From Akkermansiaceae bacterium (lineage in GTDB: Bacteria; Verrucomicrobiota; Verrucomicrobiia; Verrucomicrobiales; Akkermansiaceae), in NCBI GenBank assembly GCA_025457665.1, contig JALOTY010000010.1, positions 20,679-84,678 on the forward strand: DNA of 64,000 nt, read 5' to 3'. The notes below the pieces were generated by a model, which saw only the letters and a program-made list of their open reading frames with translations, had not been told where the DNA came from and made no database searches. Position numbers and translations under genes: made by a program. Below, in pieces: positions 26,001 through 34,477 of this stretch. Within the stretch, counting starts at the first letter, position 1. Each line of letters opens with the position of its first letter.

Positions 26001-26674
26001 TCCGCCGCCACCTTCTTCCAATCGGCGAAATGTTCCCACGCCGCCGTGAGGCTGCCGATCTTGCTCTGCACGCCGTTCGAGACCAGCAGGAAGCCGTTGT
26101 AGTGGAAAAGCTGCGGGATCGTCTCCCGATAGTCGGCCAGGTTCTTGTCAAAGGCTTCCCGCACGTTCACCCCCGGCTTCTTCAGTTCGATCAAGACCAG
26201 CGGCAGCCCGTTCACGAAGCCGATCAAGTCCGTCCGCCGCGTGTAGAGGTCGCCGCTGATCCAGAATTGCGAGACCAGCAGGAAATCGTTCGCCGCCGGC
26301 TCGTCCCAATCGACCACCCGCACCACCTCCGTCCGCTGCCCGCCGCGCTCGCGGTCCGGGATCTTCACCTTCACCCCTCCGCGCAGCAGCTTGTCGATCT
26401 CCCGGTTCGCCTCCACCAGGCTCAGCGCCGAGCGATCCCGCGTCAGCTCATCCACCGCCGCGTCCAGCGCCTCGGCGGGAAGCTCCGGGTTCAACGATTG
26501 GAGCGCCGGCTTCAGCCGACCCGTCAACACCACCTCCCGCTTCGCCTCGCGGCCAAGATCGCTCACACCCGAAGCCCACTCGTCAAAGGCATTCACCGAG
26601 TCCCAGCCCAGCTCATGCTCCATGAGTTGGATCGCCGGTTGCTCGATCAGGTGGTCTTCGGTGTAGCCGCTCAT
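23030..26674 (-). CDS. hsdR: Type I restriction endonuclease subunit R with internal DUF559 nuclease domain
   Basis: 1214 aa. The N-terminal PD-(D/E)xK nuclease is at about 149-170 (Asp149, LIELKKP with Glu163 and Lys165). The motor has Walker A HTQGSGKS (467-474), DEAH (569-572) and, later, the motif VI region with TIARANRVYG. The C-terminal helical domain is complete. Between VNRAIAALIRICER (about 277-289) and GPKNGIGVFWHTQG (457-470) sits a 165-residue insert absent from ordinary HsdR. It encodes a DUF559/VSR-like PD-(D/E)xK domain (YIPDF with Asp372, VEADGEVH with Glu383 and Asp385). Inverted copies of a palindromic element flank it. The frame is intact across it. Gene start follows AbiEii by 6 bases. 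Confidence 0.93.
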   Translation of the reverse strand: MSGYTEDHLIEQPAIQLMEHELGWDSVNAFDEWASGVSDLGREAKREVVLTGRLKPALQSLNPELPAEALDAAVDELTRDRSALSLVEANREIDKLLRGGVKVKIPDRERGGQRTEVVRVVDWDEPAANDFLLVSQFWISGDLYTRRTDLIGFVNGLPLVLIELKKPGVNVREAFDKNLADYRETIPQLFHYNGFLLVSNGVQSKIGSLTAAWEHFADWKKVAAEDELPEVSLKTLLRGTCEKGRLLDLLENYCRFSESKGAVGKLVARNHQFLGVNRAIAALIRICERDGNVPLRGGSKETLTPALSHGERGKEVPHFRGGFQFAGMVERARELRRKQTPAEDLLWELLRDRRFLGLKFRRQHQVGDYIPDFLCAEHGLIVEADGEVHQTEATAKKDKMRDAALTTQGFKIVRLPNELILNDTEAALEKIASSLPSTSGRGAGGEGGETLPDNYRGPKNGIGVFWHTQGSGKSFSMVFFAEKVFRKLAGNWTFVVITDRQELDTQIYRTFLACGAATELCQAGSTRELRKLLGEDHRYVFTLIHKFRTEPGTLHPVLSERDDIIVLTDEAHRSQYDTLAMNMRTALPNAKFVAFTGTPLIAGEERTREVFGDYVSIYDFRQSVEDGATVPLFYENRTPELQITNPELNDEIYQVIDEAGLDDDQEEKLKQVLGKRYHLITREERLDAVAKDIVHHFLNRGYQGKAMVVSIDKLTTLKMYEKVRAEWQAETARVRSALDGLHPQHGDYPVLLERLRNLTETDMAVVVSPGQNEIAEMAKKGFDILPHRERMVKEDLETKFKDPKDSFRLVFVCAMWLTGFDAPSCSTLYLDKPMRGHTLMQTIARANRVYGDKVNGLIVDYANVFTELEKALAIYGSGRGGGELPVKDKTELIEALKIALEQAADFCRKQNVDVEFVAKDSVAHFLTAVDRLMRTDGVKDGFLGHARDVQRLYKAVMPDPVIPKLAPKAQVIRELEKAIRAQADPVNITAVLEEIGKKLDKSVIASPHVEPGEEAKVIDLSRVDFEVLERKFAKSKTKNLEAQQLRALIERKLDKMIRLNASRYDYLDRFQKMIEAYNSGAMSIEALFEELVKFSKDLNEEEQRHLRENVSEEELAVFDILTRPGPELDPKEIEAIKKVCKELLAKLKTELLVLAWRNKRTTRAAVRVEIEKMLDAGLPEKYTADLFESKCGALFQHVLEKYPEDGRSVYADAG
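25335..25770. mobile_element. DUF559 cassette bounded by inverted palindromic elements, inside hsdR
   Basis: Left boundary copy 25335-25370 begins CCCTCACCCC and continues into a hairpin (CCTCTCCC arms). Right boundary copy about 25736-25770 is its inverse, ending GGGGTGAGGG, with a perfect CCCTCTCCC-CGT-GGGAGAGGG hairpin at 25738-25758. Between them lies the DUF559 coding segment, read on the minus strand in the hsdR frame. The unit of about 436 bp looks like an inserted cassette with about 35-bp terminal inverted repeats. Mobility is inferred from this layout and was not observed. Confidence 0.6.
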
Positions 26675-26680
26675 CGTTTG

Positions 26681-27505
26681 CTAATCTAACATTGCCCGTG
26701 CGATCGAAACCAAATCTTCCCGCAAGCGAAGTCCGCTTTCAACGCTTGAATCCGGGCCGAATCGGAAGGCCATCGCCAATCCAGGACCCAGTGATTCAAC
26801 CTCTTGAAAGTCCTTCGCGAGGCACTCAAGTGCCCCTTCCATGGCTGGATTGTCTTTTTCCTTCTCCCTGTGAAAGGCCTCGATCGCCGCAAGCGGTCCT
26901 CCTGAGTATGAGCTGACCAAAGCCAGGATATCGTAGGCATCCTTCGCCTTCTTGTCGTGCGTCCTTCCAGCGAACGCATTGAGCTTGAGAACCAGCAAAG
27001 GACCGATTCCGCAAATCGGCACACGGTAGGTCCGATCGTCTCCAAATTGATCGATTCCGCGAATCTCGACGAGTTCCCTATCTTCCAGCGCCCGGCCGAT
27101 CCCCGGACAGATCGATGCGACGATGTCGCTCACATTCCTCGATCCGGTCGTGCGTGGTGGATGCTCGGTGAGGAAATCGACATAGAGGCTCCGCCCGTTC
27201 TCAAGCGTCTTCACCATCCTGCTCTCGACCTCCTGATAGCCTGCCTGAATCAGATCGAACTGCACCGTGCCCTTCATCCCCGCATCCGTGCCCAGGCTGA
27301 TGCCAAAATCCACATCCAGCGTCGGCGCGGCCGGATAAAACGGACTCTCGCTTCGGCAGGTGTGGTAGTGAACCGCCAGTCCGCCAACCACCACAAGATC
27401 CGCCCGGAACTTCTCCAGCCGATCCCAGACCTCGAACAGCGCCTGCTCGGTGATCGACAGGCCGTCGGGCGGATAGGCATCCCAGCCGGCTTCTTCTCCG
27501 CTCAT
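26681..27505 (-). CDS. AbiEii-like nucleotidyltransferase toxin
   Basis: 274 aa. The nucleotidyltransferase core is visible as VVVGGLAVHYHTC (GG/S strand-turn) followed by TLDVDFGISL (D-x-D pair), then a long helical C-terminus. AbiEii toxins are NTases that modify RNA targets and are neutralised by the winged-helix AbiEi antitoxin. The upstream gene fits AbiEi and its stop overlaps this start by ATGA (27502-27505), the normal antitoxin-toxin order. Only 6 bases separate its stop from hsdR. An upstream in-frame extension is antisense or overlapping and is rejected. The identity is by fold and context, so other NTases remain possible. Confidence 0.65.
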   Translation of the reverse strand: MSGEEAGWDAYPPDGLSITEQALFEVWDRLEKFRADLVVVGGLAVHYHTCRSESPFYPAAPTLDVDFGISLGTDAGMKGTVQFDLIQAGYQEVESRMVKTLENGRSLYVDFLTEHPPRTTGSRNVSDIVASICPGIGRALEDRELVEIRGIDQFGDDRTYRVPICGIGPLLVLKLNAFAGRTHDKKAKDAYDILALVSSYSGGPLAAIEAFHREKEKDNPAMEGALECLAKDFQEVESLGPGLAMAFRFGPDSSVESGLRLREDLVSIARAMLD

Positions 27506-28623
27506 TTCCACCCTCCTGAGAAGTTCTTTGCTTTTCTGAGTTCCTCGGCAGCCTCGTCGCCGCGCAGGCCTGCTGAGATCACATCGAGATACAGCTGCAC
27601 GTCGCACACCACCTTCCGCCCATCGATCTCCTGCAGGCATTGGAAAACCCCGTCGTCGCTGGGCCTCACAAGGCGCAACCTACCACCGCCATCCACACGG
27701 CGCGCACTGAGTTCTTTTTTCAGAACTTCCTCATCGGGGAAGTCCTCCACATACACCGTGGTCAGCACGGGAAGGGTGTAGGGCCGCCTCAGATAGGCCC
27801 CGAACCACTGCGTGAACGCATGCGTCTTTGCTCCCAGCAATCCGCGAACCTTTGAGGCGATTTCCGCCGGATCGGTTGTCAGCATCGAATACTCCCGCAC
27901 CGTCGTCCGATCCTCCCACCGGTCCGCCGCCGCCCAGTCGTCCAGCACCGCATCCGGTCTCGTAATCCGGATTCCGTCCGGGGTCTCCTCTGCCAAGGAC
28001 TCATCGAGCAGCCTCCTGCGCACCTTGCTCACCAGTCCCAGGCTCACACCCGTTTTCCCGGCAAGTTCCTGGACCTTGTGTCCCACAAGCGGCCCTTGCA
28101 GCAGCATGCGCAGCAATCTCGCTGCCTTCGGTGAGTACAAACTCTTCAGGCCCCGCTCTTCCTTGTGCACGTTCGGTTTTCCCTCGACGTGGATATGGAC
28201 CGGACCAAACGCCAGATGGCAATTCCCCGCCAGGTCCATGTATCCGATCCCTTCCTCAATGCAAATGTTCGCCGCTGCCGGGGACACGTAAGGCGCGGCG
28301 AATAGGGAATAAACCCTCAGTTCCGGCGCCAGATTCCCCGAGCTTCGTTTGAGATGCCACGCCGCGGCTTGGACCTGCCGCGGTTGGGCATGGGACTTGA
28401 TCACCGTTCGCACGCACCACGGGCGATCGTCCTTTTCTCCAAGCCAAACGGACAGGACGAAACCCGGATCCGAGGGGTTCCCCAGATCCCTTCGCGTCCA
28501 GCGATCCTCCTTCACCTCCAACTCGGGGATCGCACGGAGCCTCCCAACGAGCAAGGCGCGGATGTCACGCTCAATGTCCTGAATTTCACTCAAATCTGCA
28601 CTTTCACCAGTTGGTGAAATCAT
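27502..28623 (-). CDS. AbiEi-like winged-helix antitoxin
   Basis: 373 aa from ATG 28623 (28674 GTG and 28665 ATG are alternatives, but they sit in operator DNA). The N-terminal half is an alpha/beta region (LRVYSLFAAPYVSPAAANICIEE). A winged helix follows at about 185-235 (AARLLRMLLQGPLVGHKVQEL, then AGKTGVSLGLVSKVRRRLLDE). The C-terminal domain ends with VCDVQLYLDVISAGLRGDEA and AEELR, a pattern of type IV AbiEi-family antitoxins. It is coupled by ATGA overlap to the NTase toxin. ATTTCACC inverted repeats around its start suggest autorepression through the winged helix. Confidence 0.65.
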   Translation of the reverse strand: MISPTGESADLSEIQDIERDIRALLVGRLRAIPELEVKEDRWTRRDLGNPSDPGFVLSVWLGEKDDRPWCVRTVIKSHAQPRQVQAAAWHLKRSSGNLAPELRVYSLFAAPYVSPAAANICIEEGIGYMDLAGNCHLAFGPVHIHVEGKPNVHKEERGLKSLYSPKAARLLRMLLQGPLVGHKVQELAGKTGVSLGLVSKVRRRLLDESLAEETPDGIRITRPDAVLDDWAAADRWEDRTTVREYSMLTTDPAEIASKVRGLLGAKTHAFTQWFGAYLRRPYTLPVLTTVYVEDFPDEEVLKKELSARRVDGGGRLRLVRPSDDGVFQCLQEIDGRKVVCDVQLYLDVISAGLRGDEAAEELRKAKNFSGGWK

Positions 28624-28687
28624 CACAGAAAGCGGGCGACTGGCAAGAAATTTCACCAAAATCATCAATTTCACCGCGCGGTGAAAT
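28602..28687. promoter_or_regulatory. ATTTCACC inverted repeats, likely AbiEi operator region
   Basis: TTTCACCA-GT-TGGTGAAA lies at 28602-28619 and ATTTCACC-GCGC-GGTGAAAT at 28668-28687, with a lone half-site at 28651-28657 between them and another (ATTTCAC) near 28714. The first palindrome overlaps codons 2-7 of the antitoxin gene if ATG 28623 is the start. AbiEi proteins are known to repress their own promoters through inverted repeats. Confidence 0.6.
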
Positions 28688-28734
28688 CAATGGTGGTAGC
28701 GAAACGAGTGGAGATTTCACGACATACCGGGGCT

Positions 28735-29145
28735 TCACGACGCCATGAAAGTGGGCCAAGCGTGAAAACTCGTCCGCTGCCCGCCACGCTCGCGGTCCGG
28801 GATCTTCACCTTCACCCCGCCGCGCAGCAGCTTGTCGATCTCCCGGTTCGCCTCCACCAGGCTCAGCGCCGAGCGATCCCGCGTCAGCTCCTCCACCGCA
28901 GCATCCAGCGCCTCGGCGGGAAGCTCCGGGTTCAAGGATTGGAGCGCCGGCTTCAGCCGGCCCGTCAGCACCACCTCCCGCTTCGCCTCGCGACCGAGTT
29001 GACTCACCAGCCCGGCCTGCCCTTCGGAGCCTTGGCGAAGAAGGGACCACTCGTCGTAGGCATTCACCGAGTCCCAGCCCAACTCATGCTCCATGAGCTG
29101 GATCGCCGGCTGCTCGATCAGGTGGTCTTCGGTGTAGCCGGACAT
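28735..29145 (-). pseudogene. hsdR: 5' remnant of a second hsdR
   Basis: The frame encodes 136 residues. The first about 118 match the hsdR N-terminus at 26674 closely (same opening MSGYTEDHLIEQPAIQ and same VKVKIPDRERGGQRT), with a 10-residue insertion (SLLRQGSEGQAGLV in place of ASGV). After GGQRT (28770) the match stops abruptly and 11 unrelated residues precede a stop. The nucleotide match runs over about 28770-29145 against 26330-26674. It keeps the normal hsdR start but lacks the nuclease active site and all helicase motifs, so it cannot work as HsdR. It marks a recombination junction on the upstream side of the AbiE module. Confidence 0.85.
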
Positions 29146-29154
29146 TGTGAATGT

Positions 29155-30072
29155 CTACTCTATTGGCTCAAGGTCCTTGAGTATGTATGTCGTCCTCTGC
29201 CTCCCGTTTCTGAATAGCACAATCGTCTTGTCCAAGATTGCCGCGCAACGTTGGTTAAAGAAGTCTCGGTTTAGCTGTGCGACCTGATCGGCGGTCAGAT
29301 TCTCGTCGATTTTCCCGCTGATCTTGTGTCCGTCCTCATTCAAAAAGTCGAATCGCCAAGACTCGAGCAGCACCCCTTTAAAAACGCCACGCACGGGAAC
29401 CGTCTCGGTCTGAGAAATCGTGGCGGATACCCGCTCGAATGCCTCGCTCGCACGAATCGGATCCATTGTGCAGCGACTATCTCCCGACTCTAAGCGAAGG
29501 CCCGCATTCCCTTTCGCTACCACTTCTAAAAAGCTCCGGAGGTTCTGAATTACACGTGGGGCCGTCTCATTGAGTTCGACTGCAAAATCCTCATCGCTTT
29601 CAGCCGCCGACTCAACCAAGCGAGTCACGTGTGCAAGCGTGTCTGCGAGTTGATCTTCTTCGAAGATTTCGTCGTTCTCGGCTTTCGTTAGCTCGAGACC
29701 GAAAGATCCACGCGGAAGAGCTGTGAGGAGGAGTCTCGAATCTGCTTCTCCCGCTCTCCGTCCCCTCGTCCCGACTACACCATGAAACCGATCAGCGTAG
29801 TCGGCCATCACCATACTCTGAAAAGGTTCTAATACTCGCCCAGCGAAAGAAGCGTCTATTCCCTCGGATCCTTGCACTGGTTCGCCTGAAAAGAAGAGGA
29901 CGGTTCTCGCCTCTTTCACCCCGAGAGGAATGGACGCGATCTGCTCCTCCAGCTCTCGCTCCCGCTCCATGAAAACGCCTCCCATGAGCGGGTGATCACC
30001 CGCCAGCTCACGCATCCGACGAGTGTCCGCCAACTGCGCCTTCAGCTTGTCTCGCAAGGAACGGGAGGTCAT
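29155..30072 (-). CDS. Unknown 305-aa protein paired with a DUF6932 NTase
   Basis: 305 aa, no signal peptide or membrane segment. Visible parts are a charged N-terminal helix (LRDKLKAQLADTRRMREL), a mixed alpha/beta middle (KEARTVLFFSGEPVQGSEGID), an acidic helical segment (AENDEIFEEDQLADTLAHV) and a C-terminal beta-rich region (VRGVFKGVLLESWRFDFL) resembling a small SH3-like or WYL-like barrel, though that is only a guess. It follows the DUF6932 gene by 3 bases and precedes the hsdR remnant by 9. The pairing suggests a two-gene toxin-antitoxin-like or defence unit. I do not recognise a family. Confidence 0.65.
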   Translation of the reverse strand: MTSRSLRDKLKAQLADTRRMRELAGDHPLMGGVFMERERELEEQIASIPLGVKEARTVLFFSGEPVQGSEGIDASFAGRVLEPFQSMVMADYADRFHGVVGTRGRRAGEADSRLLLTALPRGSFGLELTKAENDEIFEEDQLADTLAHVTRLVESAAESDEDFAVELNETAPRVIQNLRSFLEVVAKGNAGLRLESGDSRCTMDPIRASEAFERVSATISQTETVPVRGVFKGVLLESWRFDFLNEDGHKISGKIDENLTADQVAQLNRDFFNQRCAAILDKTIVLFRNGRQRTTYILKDLEPIE

Positions 30073-30075
30073 CGG

Positions 30076-30636
30076 TTAAATTAGCTGAAGTTTTTGATCT
30101 GCCAAAATATCGTCGGCATCAGTGTCGAGGTCAATCCTGAGCATGCCTTTCCAGACTCCTTGGCGATTGTGGGAGAAAAGGAGCGCCCAGTACCGCGTAA
30201 GCTCAACGGTTTGAACTGGGCCGAACCCCGCATCAAATGGGAAGTGATCCAATCCGAACGTCGCCTTGGATTGAATCCGGCTCCCAAATTCCGGAAACCG
30301 TGCGGCCAAATCGACCTGAAATGCCTGGTCATACCCCCAGTAGACGGTCACGACGTCCAAGTCGCGAGGCGCACGCCCCTCCCGCAACTCGACATTCTCA
30401 AGGAAACTTCCGTCGAGCCACTGGAAACCCTGCGTCAGGCCTTCCGATCTTAGCCGAGCCCGGAACTTGAGAAAGCCATCGAGAATTCCTTTCCTCGCAG
30501 GACTCGTCGCTAGCTTGTCAACGAGTTCCACCGTTGTGCACGGATAAGGTGACAGATCGCCCGGCCGCGTCGGATCTCCGAGATGTGGCGGCAGCACCAA
30601 GTTGTGATCAAAGTCTGGTATTGGCATACGGGACAA
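30076..30636 (-). CDS. DUF6932-type nucleotidyltransferase-like protein
   Basis: 186 aa. The N-terminus IPDFDHNLVLPPHLGDP and LSPYPCTTVELVDKLATSP are recognisable DUF6932 features. The minimal nucleotidyltransferase motif is FQWLDGSFLENVE (G-S) followed by APRDLDVVTVYWG (D-x-D). Proteins of this type are found in defence islands next to restriction systems. It may be the nucleotidyltransferase of a toxin-antitoxin-like pair with the adjacent 305-aa gene (3-base gap). It follows the 544-aa gene by 9 bases. Activity not established. Confidence 0.7.
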   Translation of the reverse strand: MSRMPIPDFDHNLVLPPHLGDPTRPGDLSPYPCTTVELVDKLATSPARKGILDGFLKFRARLRSEGLTQGFQWLDGSFLENVELREGRAPRDLDVVTVYWGYDQAFQVDLAARFPEFGSRIQSKATFGLDHFPFDAGFGPVQTVELTRYWALLFSHNRQGVWKGMLRIDLDTDADDILADQKLQLI

Positions 30637-30645
30637 ACTGTTACG

Positions 30646-32276
30646 TTAACGCTCCGGAAGGTGGAAAGCCGCCCGCAGATCCAACAGAAACCGCGTGGCC
30701 TTTACAAGCATCTCGTTGAAGACCTCCCTGTATCCTCGATCCTCAAGGCCAAGGTCCGCGACAAGCTTGTCGTAGCGACTCCCTTTTCGGTGTGCCGCGG
30801 AAGTCGACCTGAGACGCTGCAATTCCCGCAGGAAAGCGATGTGTTCAGCAGGTAAATTCGGCAGCTTTTCGCCACAGAACTTCTCGAACTTGGTTATCCC
30901 TGGGTCCCCTTTCTCAAGTGTTGCCAACCCCTTGGCGATCTCCGCCTCGTTCAGCGAATCAACGAGAAGCTTGGTCAGATTGATGAGCTGATCATCGAAC
31001 TCGGCGCCATTCTCGGCAAGAGGCGCGTGGAGAATCTTGAAACAGTATTGGTCGGCATCGTGGAGCTCCAGAAACAAGTCCCACCCGTCAGCCTTTCGGA
31101 AATCCTCGCGAAAAAGTCGATACGCCTGCTTAAACGCGTGATCTGCCTTTTTTGGATCCGCGAACCAACCCCTGATCGCCCGGGCGTAGCAGGTGTCACT
31201 TATTTTTCGCCCGTCTGGCGGGATGTTGTAGCTCAGCCAATAGGCGCGTTCTTTGTCTGATAGATCGCGGCCCAGATCACCGAGCCAAGCGACAACGTAA
31301 TCGTCGTTATCGTTGTCCATCCGCATGCTCCACATGCCGGAACAGCGAACCGACCCGTCTTCCACCTCATACTTTTCTGGATCCGCGTAGTATTTGGCCA
31401 AAACCTCCGACCGGAAGAAAACGGGGGTCAAGTAGATGGGCGCATCAGGATTTGCCCCGAAGAAGTTCGCGAGCTGATCCGGATCGCACGTGTGACGAAT
31501 AGGCGTTCCGTCTGGCTGCGTGTCGATTATGAATTCGTGGTATTCCTTTGATCTGCTCGGCCAGACCTCAGGCATCGGCCCGGGCAGCACGTACTTCCTC
31601 CCAAGCAAACGCGCTATGGTCTTTCGGTCGTCGTCCATAAACGAATCCCATGGGTTGATCGAGTAGCTCCACATGAAAGCATCGCCGGAGTCGTGTTCAG
31701 AAGTCGGAGCCAAACCGAGTTCGTCGAGGCTATTCGTGCTGTATGCAAACGCGTCGACGTAAATCGCCAACGCATACTGTTTCGCCGCGCAAAACTTCAG
31801 CAACAAGTCAATCCGGATCTCCATCGAGTCGTCGGTGTAGCGGGCTGCTTCCGACTCGTTGCCATCGTCGTCAGCAAAGAGAAATCTACCCTTCTTCCGG
31901 TCGTCGAAAAGGTTGTGGAATAGGCGAAACTCCTGCGCTAGTTCAACCGATGATGGGCGGTTATGGTGGAAGTGTCGCATGATTACGACAGGCTCTATTC
32001 CGCCATCATTCCCATACGGGTAATAGCCTTGCTCAGGTGGATCCCCAAAGGTGGACCACGTTGTTGGCGCGCCATCACCGATGCTGAAATCCCAGCCGCC
32101 CCCGTCATTCGCCAGTTCCTTTACCCGTGCGGGTGGTACTAAGGCACAATACCAGGTAATCTCCAACTCCGGTTGCTTGGAGTTCTTGAGTGCTGGAAAC
32201 CACGGGTGAGGGATTCGATCCGAGGCAAAGAAGGATCTCAACTCCTCAAATCTGAGTCGTATTGGTTCGTCAGCCT

Positions 32277-32280
<4 letters not shown>
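30646..32280 (-). CDS. Unknown 544-aa protein with HEPN-like C-terminus in the hsd operon
   Basis: 544 aa, cytosolic by absence of signal or membrane helices. The N-terminal domain (about 1-330) begins IRLRFEELRSFFASDRIPHP and includes WYCALVPPARVKELA and IEPVVIMRHFHHNRPSSVELA. The C-terminal helical part has LRRLRSTSAAHRKG-like sequence (RLRSTSAAHRKG; Arg491 and His497), an R-x5-H pattern seen in HEPN ribonuclease domains, followed by a long helix (YREVFNEMLVKATRFLLDL). Its start overlaps the hsdS stop by ATGA (32277-32280), so it is part of the restriction operon. No named family recognised; the HEPN suggestion is inference. Confidence 0.7.
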
Positions 32281-33527
<1,247 letters not shown>

Positions 33528-33634
33528 GCCGTCTCCAGAATCTCCACCACGTTCGCCGCGATCCGTTCCGCCAACTCCCGCACCTCGGTGTTGAGCATCC
33601 CGACTTCCCGCTTTCGAGCTTATGCCGGCCTTGC

Positions 33635-34477
33635 TCATTCGAGGGTGTCGGGGTTTTGGAGGGATTTCCGTTCCTCGGAGCTTAGGCGGCGTTCGACCTT
33701 TTTGACGTCCTCCTCGGGCGGCAGGGATTCCGGGCGGATGCCACGTTCGAGCAGGGTGTTGCGGACGGCCTGGTTGTTGGCGATGTGTTCGCTGGAGATC
33801 CGCGCCTCCGTGCTCATCTGGTGCTGGCGGGCGTTGTGGATGGTGATCTCGGTGGCGAAGTCCTTGGCCTTGAGGATGATGGTGGGGGCGAAGTCGGCGA
33901 GCGGGCGACCTGCGGGGACTTTCCACTGGGCCTTCATGGCCTGGGTGGATTTGCCGAAGAGCGCCTGATCGCCCTTGCTACGGATCAGGGCGAAGTCTTC
34001 GTTGCCGCCGGTCTGCTCGAAGATCACGGACGAGAGTTCCTTTTCCGTCGCCGTGAGCTTCTGCCGGGCCTGGACGCGCTCGGTTTCCAGCAGGCGCTGC
34101 TCGATCAGCTCCGCCCGGCGCGTCTGGACGGCGAAGTAGGTCTGGGCGAAGGCGATGGGCTCCTTCCGCGGGTCGCCATTCTGGGCGATGAGGTAGCAGG
34201 CGTAGCGGGTGAGCATGAGGTCGTCGATCTCGCGCTCGGATCCGGAGCCGATTTGGACCATTTTGTTGACGTCAACAAAATGGTCGGAGATGGCATGGCC
34301 GGAGATCTCGCAGGCGGTTTTCGCCTTGGAGATGGCGGTCTGGTGGAAGTTCCGCCACTCGCTGTAGCCGAGCAGGTGCTGGAGATCGCGGGCGAGCCAG
34401 TATTCGACGCCGCTCTCCGTCTGCTGGGCGTGGCCCTCGAAGGTTTCGGTGAGGCTATGGATGAGTTCCGGCTTCAT
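33635..34477 (-). CDS. dinD: DNA-damage-inducible protein D-like (DinD)
   Basis: 280 aa, the usual DinD length. Family marks are [18 protein letters not shown] (BRO-N/RhuM-like fold), [36 protein letters not shown], and [16 protein letters not shown] followed by [22 protein letters not shown]. coli DinD is a LexA-regulated inhibitor of RecA filaments. Its start overlaps the hsdM stop by ATGA (34474-34477) and hsdS starts 107 bases downstream, so it is built into the restriction operon. A 30-bp perfect palindrome lies inside it (34256-34285, codons 65-74). Confidence 0.9.
   Translation of the reverse strand: MKPELIHSLTETFEGHAQQTESGVEYWLARDLQHLLGYSEWRNFHQTAISKAKTACEISGHAISDHFVDVNKMVQIGSGSEREIDDLMLTRYACYLIAQNGDPRKEPIAFAQTYFAVQTRRAELIEQRLLETERVQARQKLTATEKELSSVIFEQTGGNEDFALIRSKGDQALFGKSTQAMKAQWKVPAGRPLADFAPTIILKAKDFATEITIHNARQHQMSTEARISSEHIANNQAVRNTLLERGIRPESLPPEEDVKKVERRLSSEERKSLQNPDTLE
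34256..34285. repeat. 30-bp perfect palindrome within dinD
   Basis: The left arm GACCATTTTGTTGAC (34256-34270) is exactly complementary to the right arm GTCAACAAAATGGTC (34271-34285) with no spacer. It is AT-rich against the surrounding GC-rich coding DNA and encodes [10 protein letters not shown]. Confidence 0.9.

Noticed and set aside
27505..27640. N-terminal extension of the NTase toxin
   Set aside because: It would overlap the antitoxin gene by 138 bases in another frame, and the ATGA overlap at 27503 gives a normal start.
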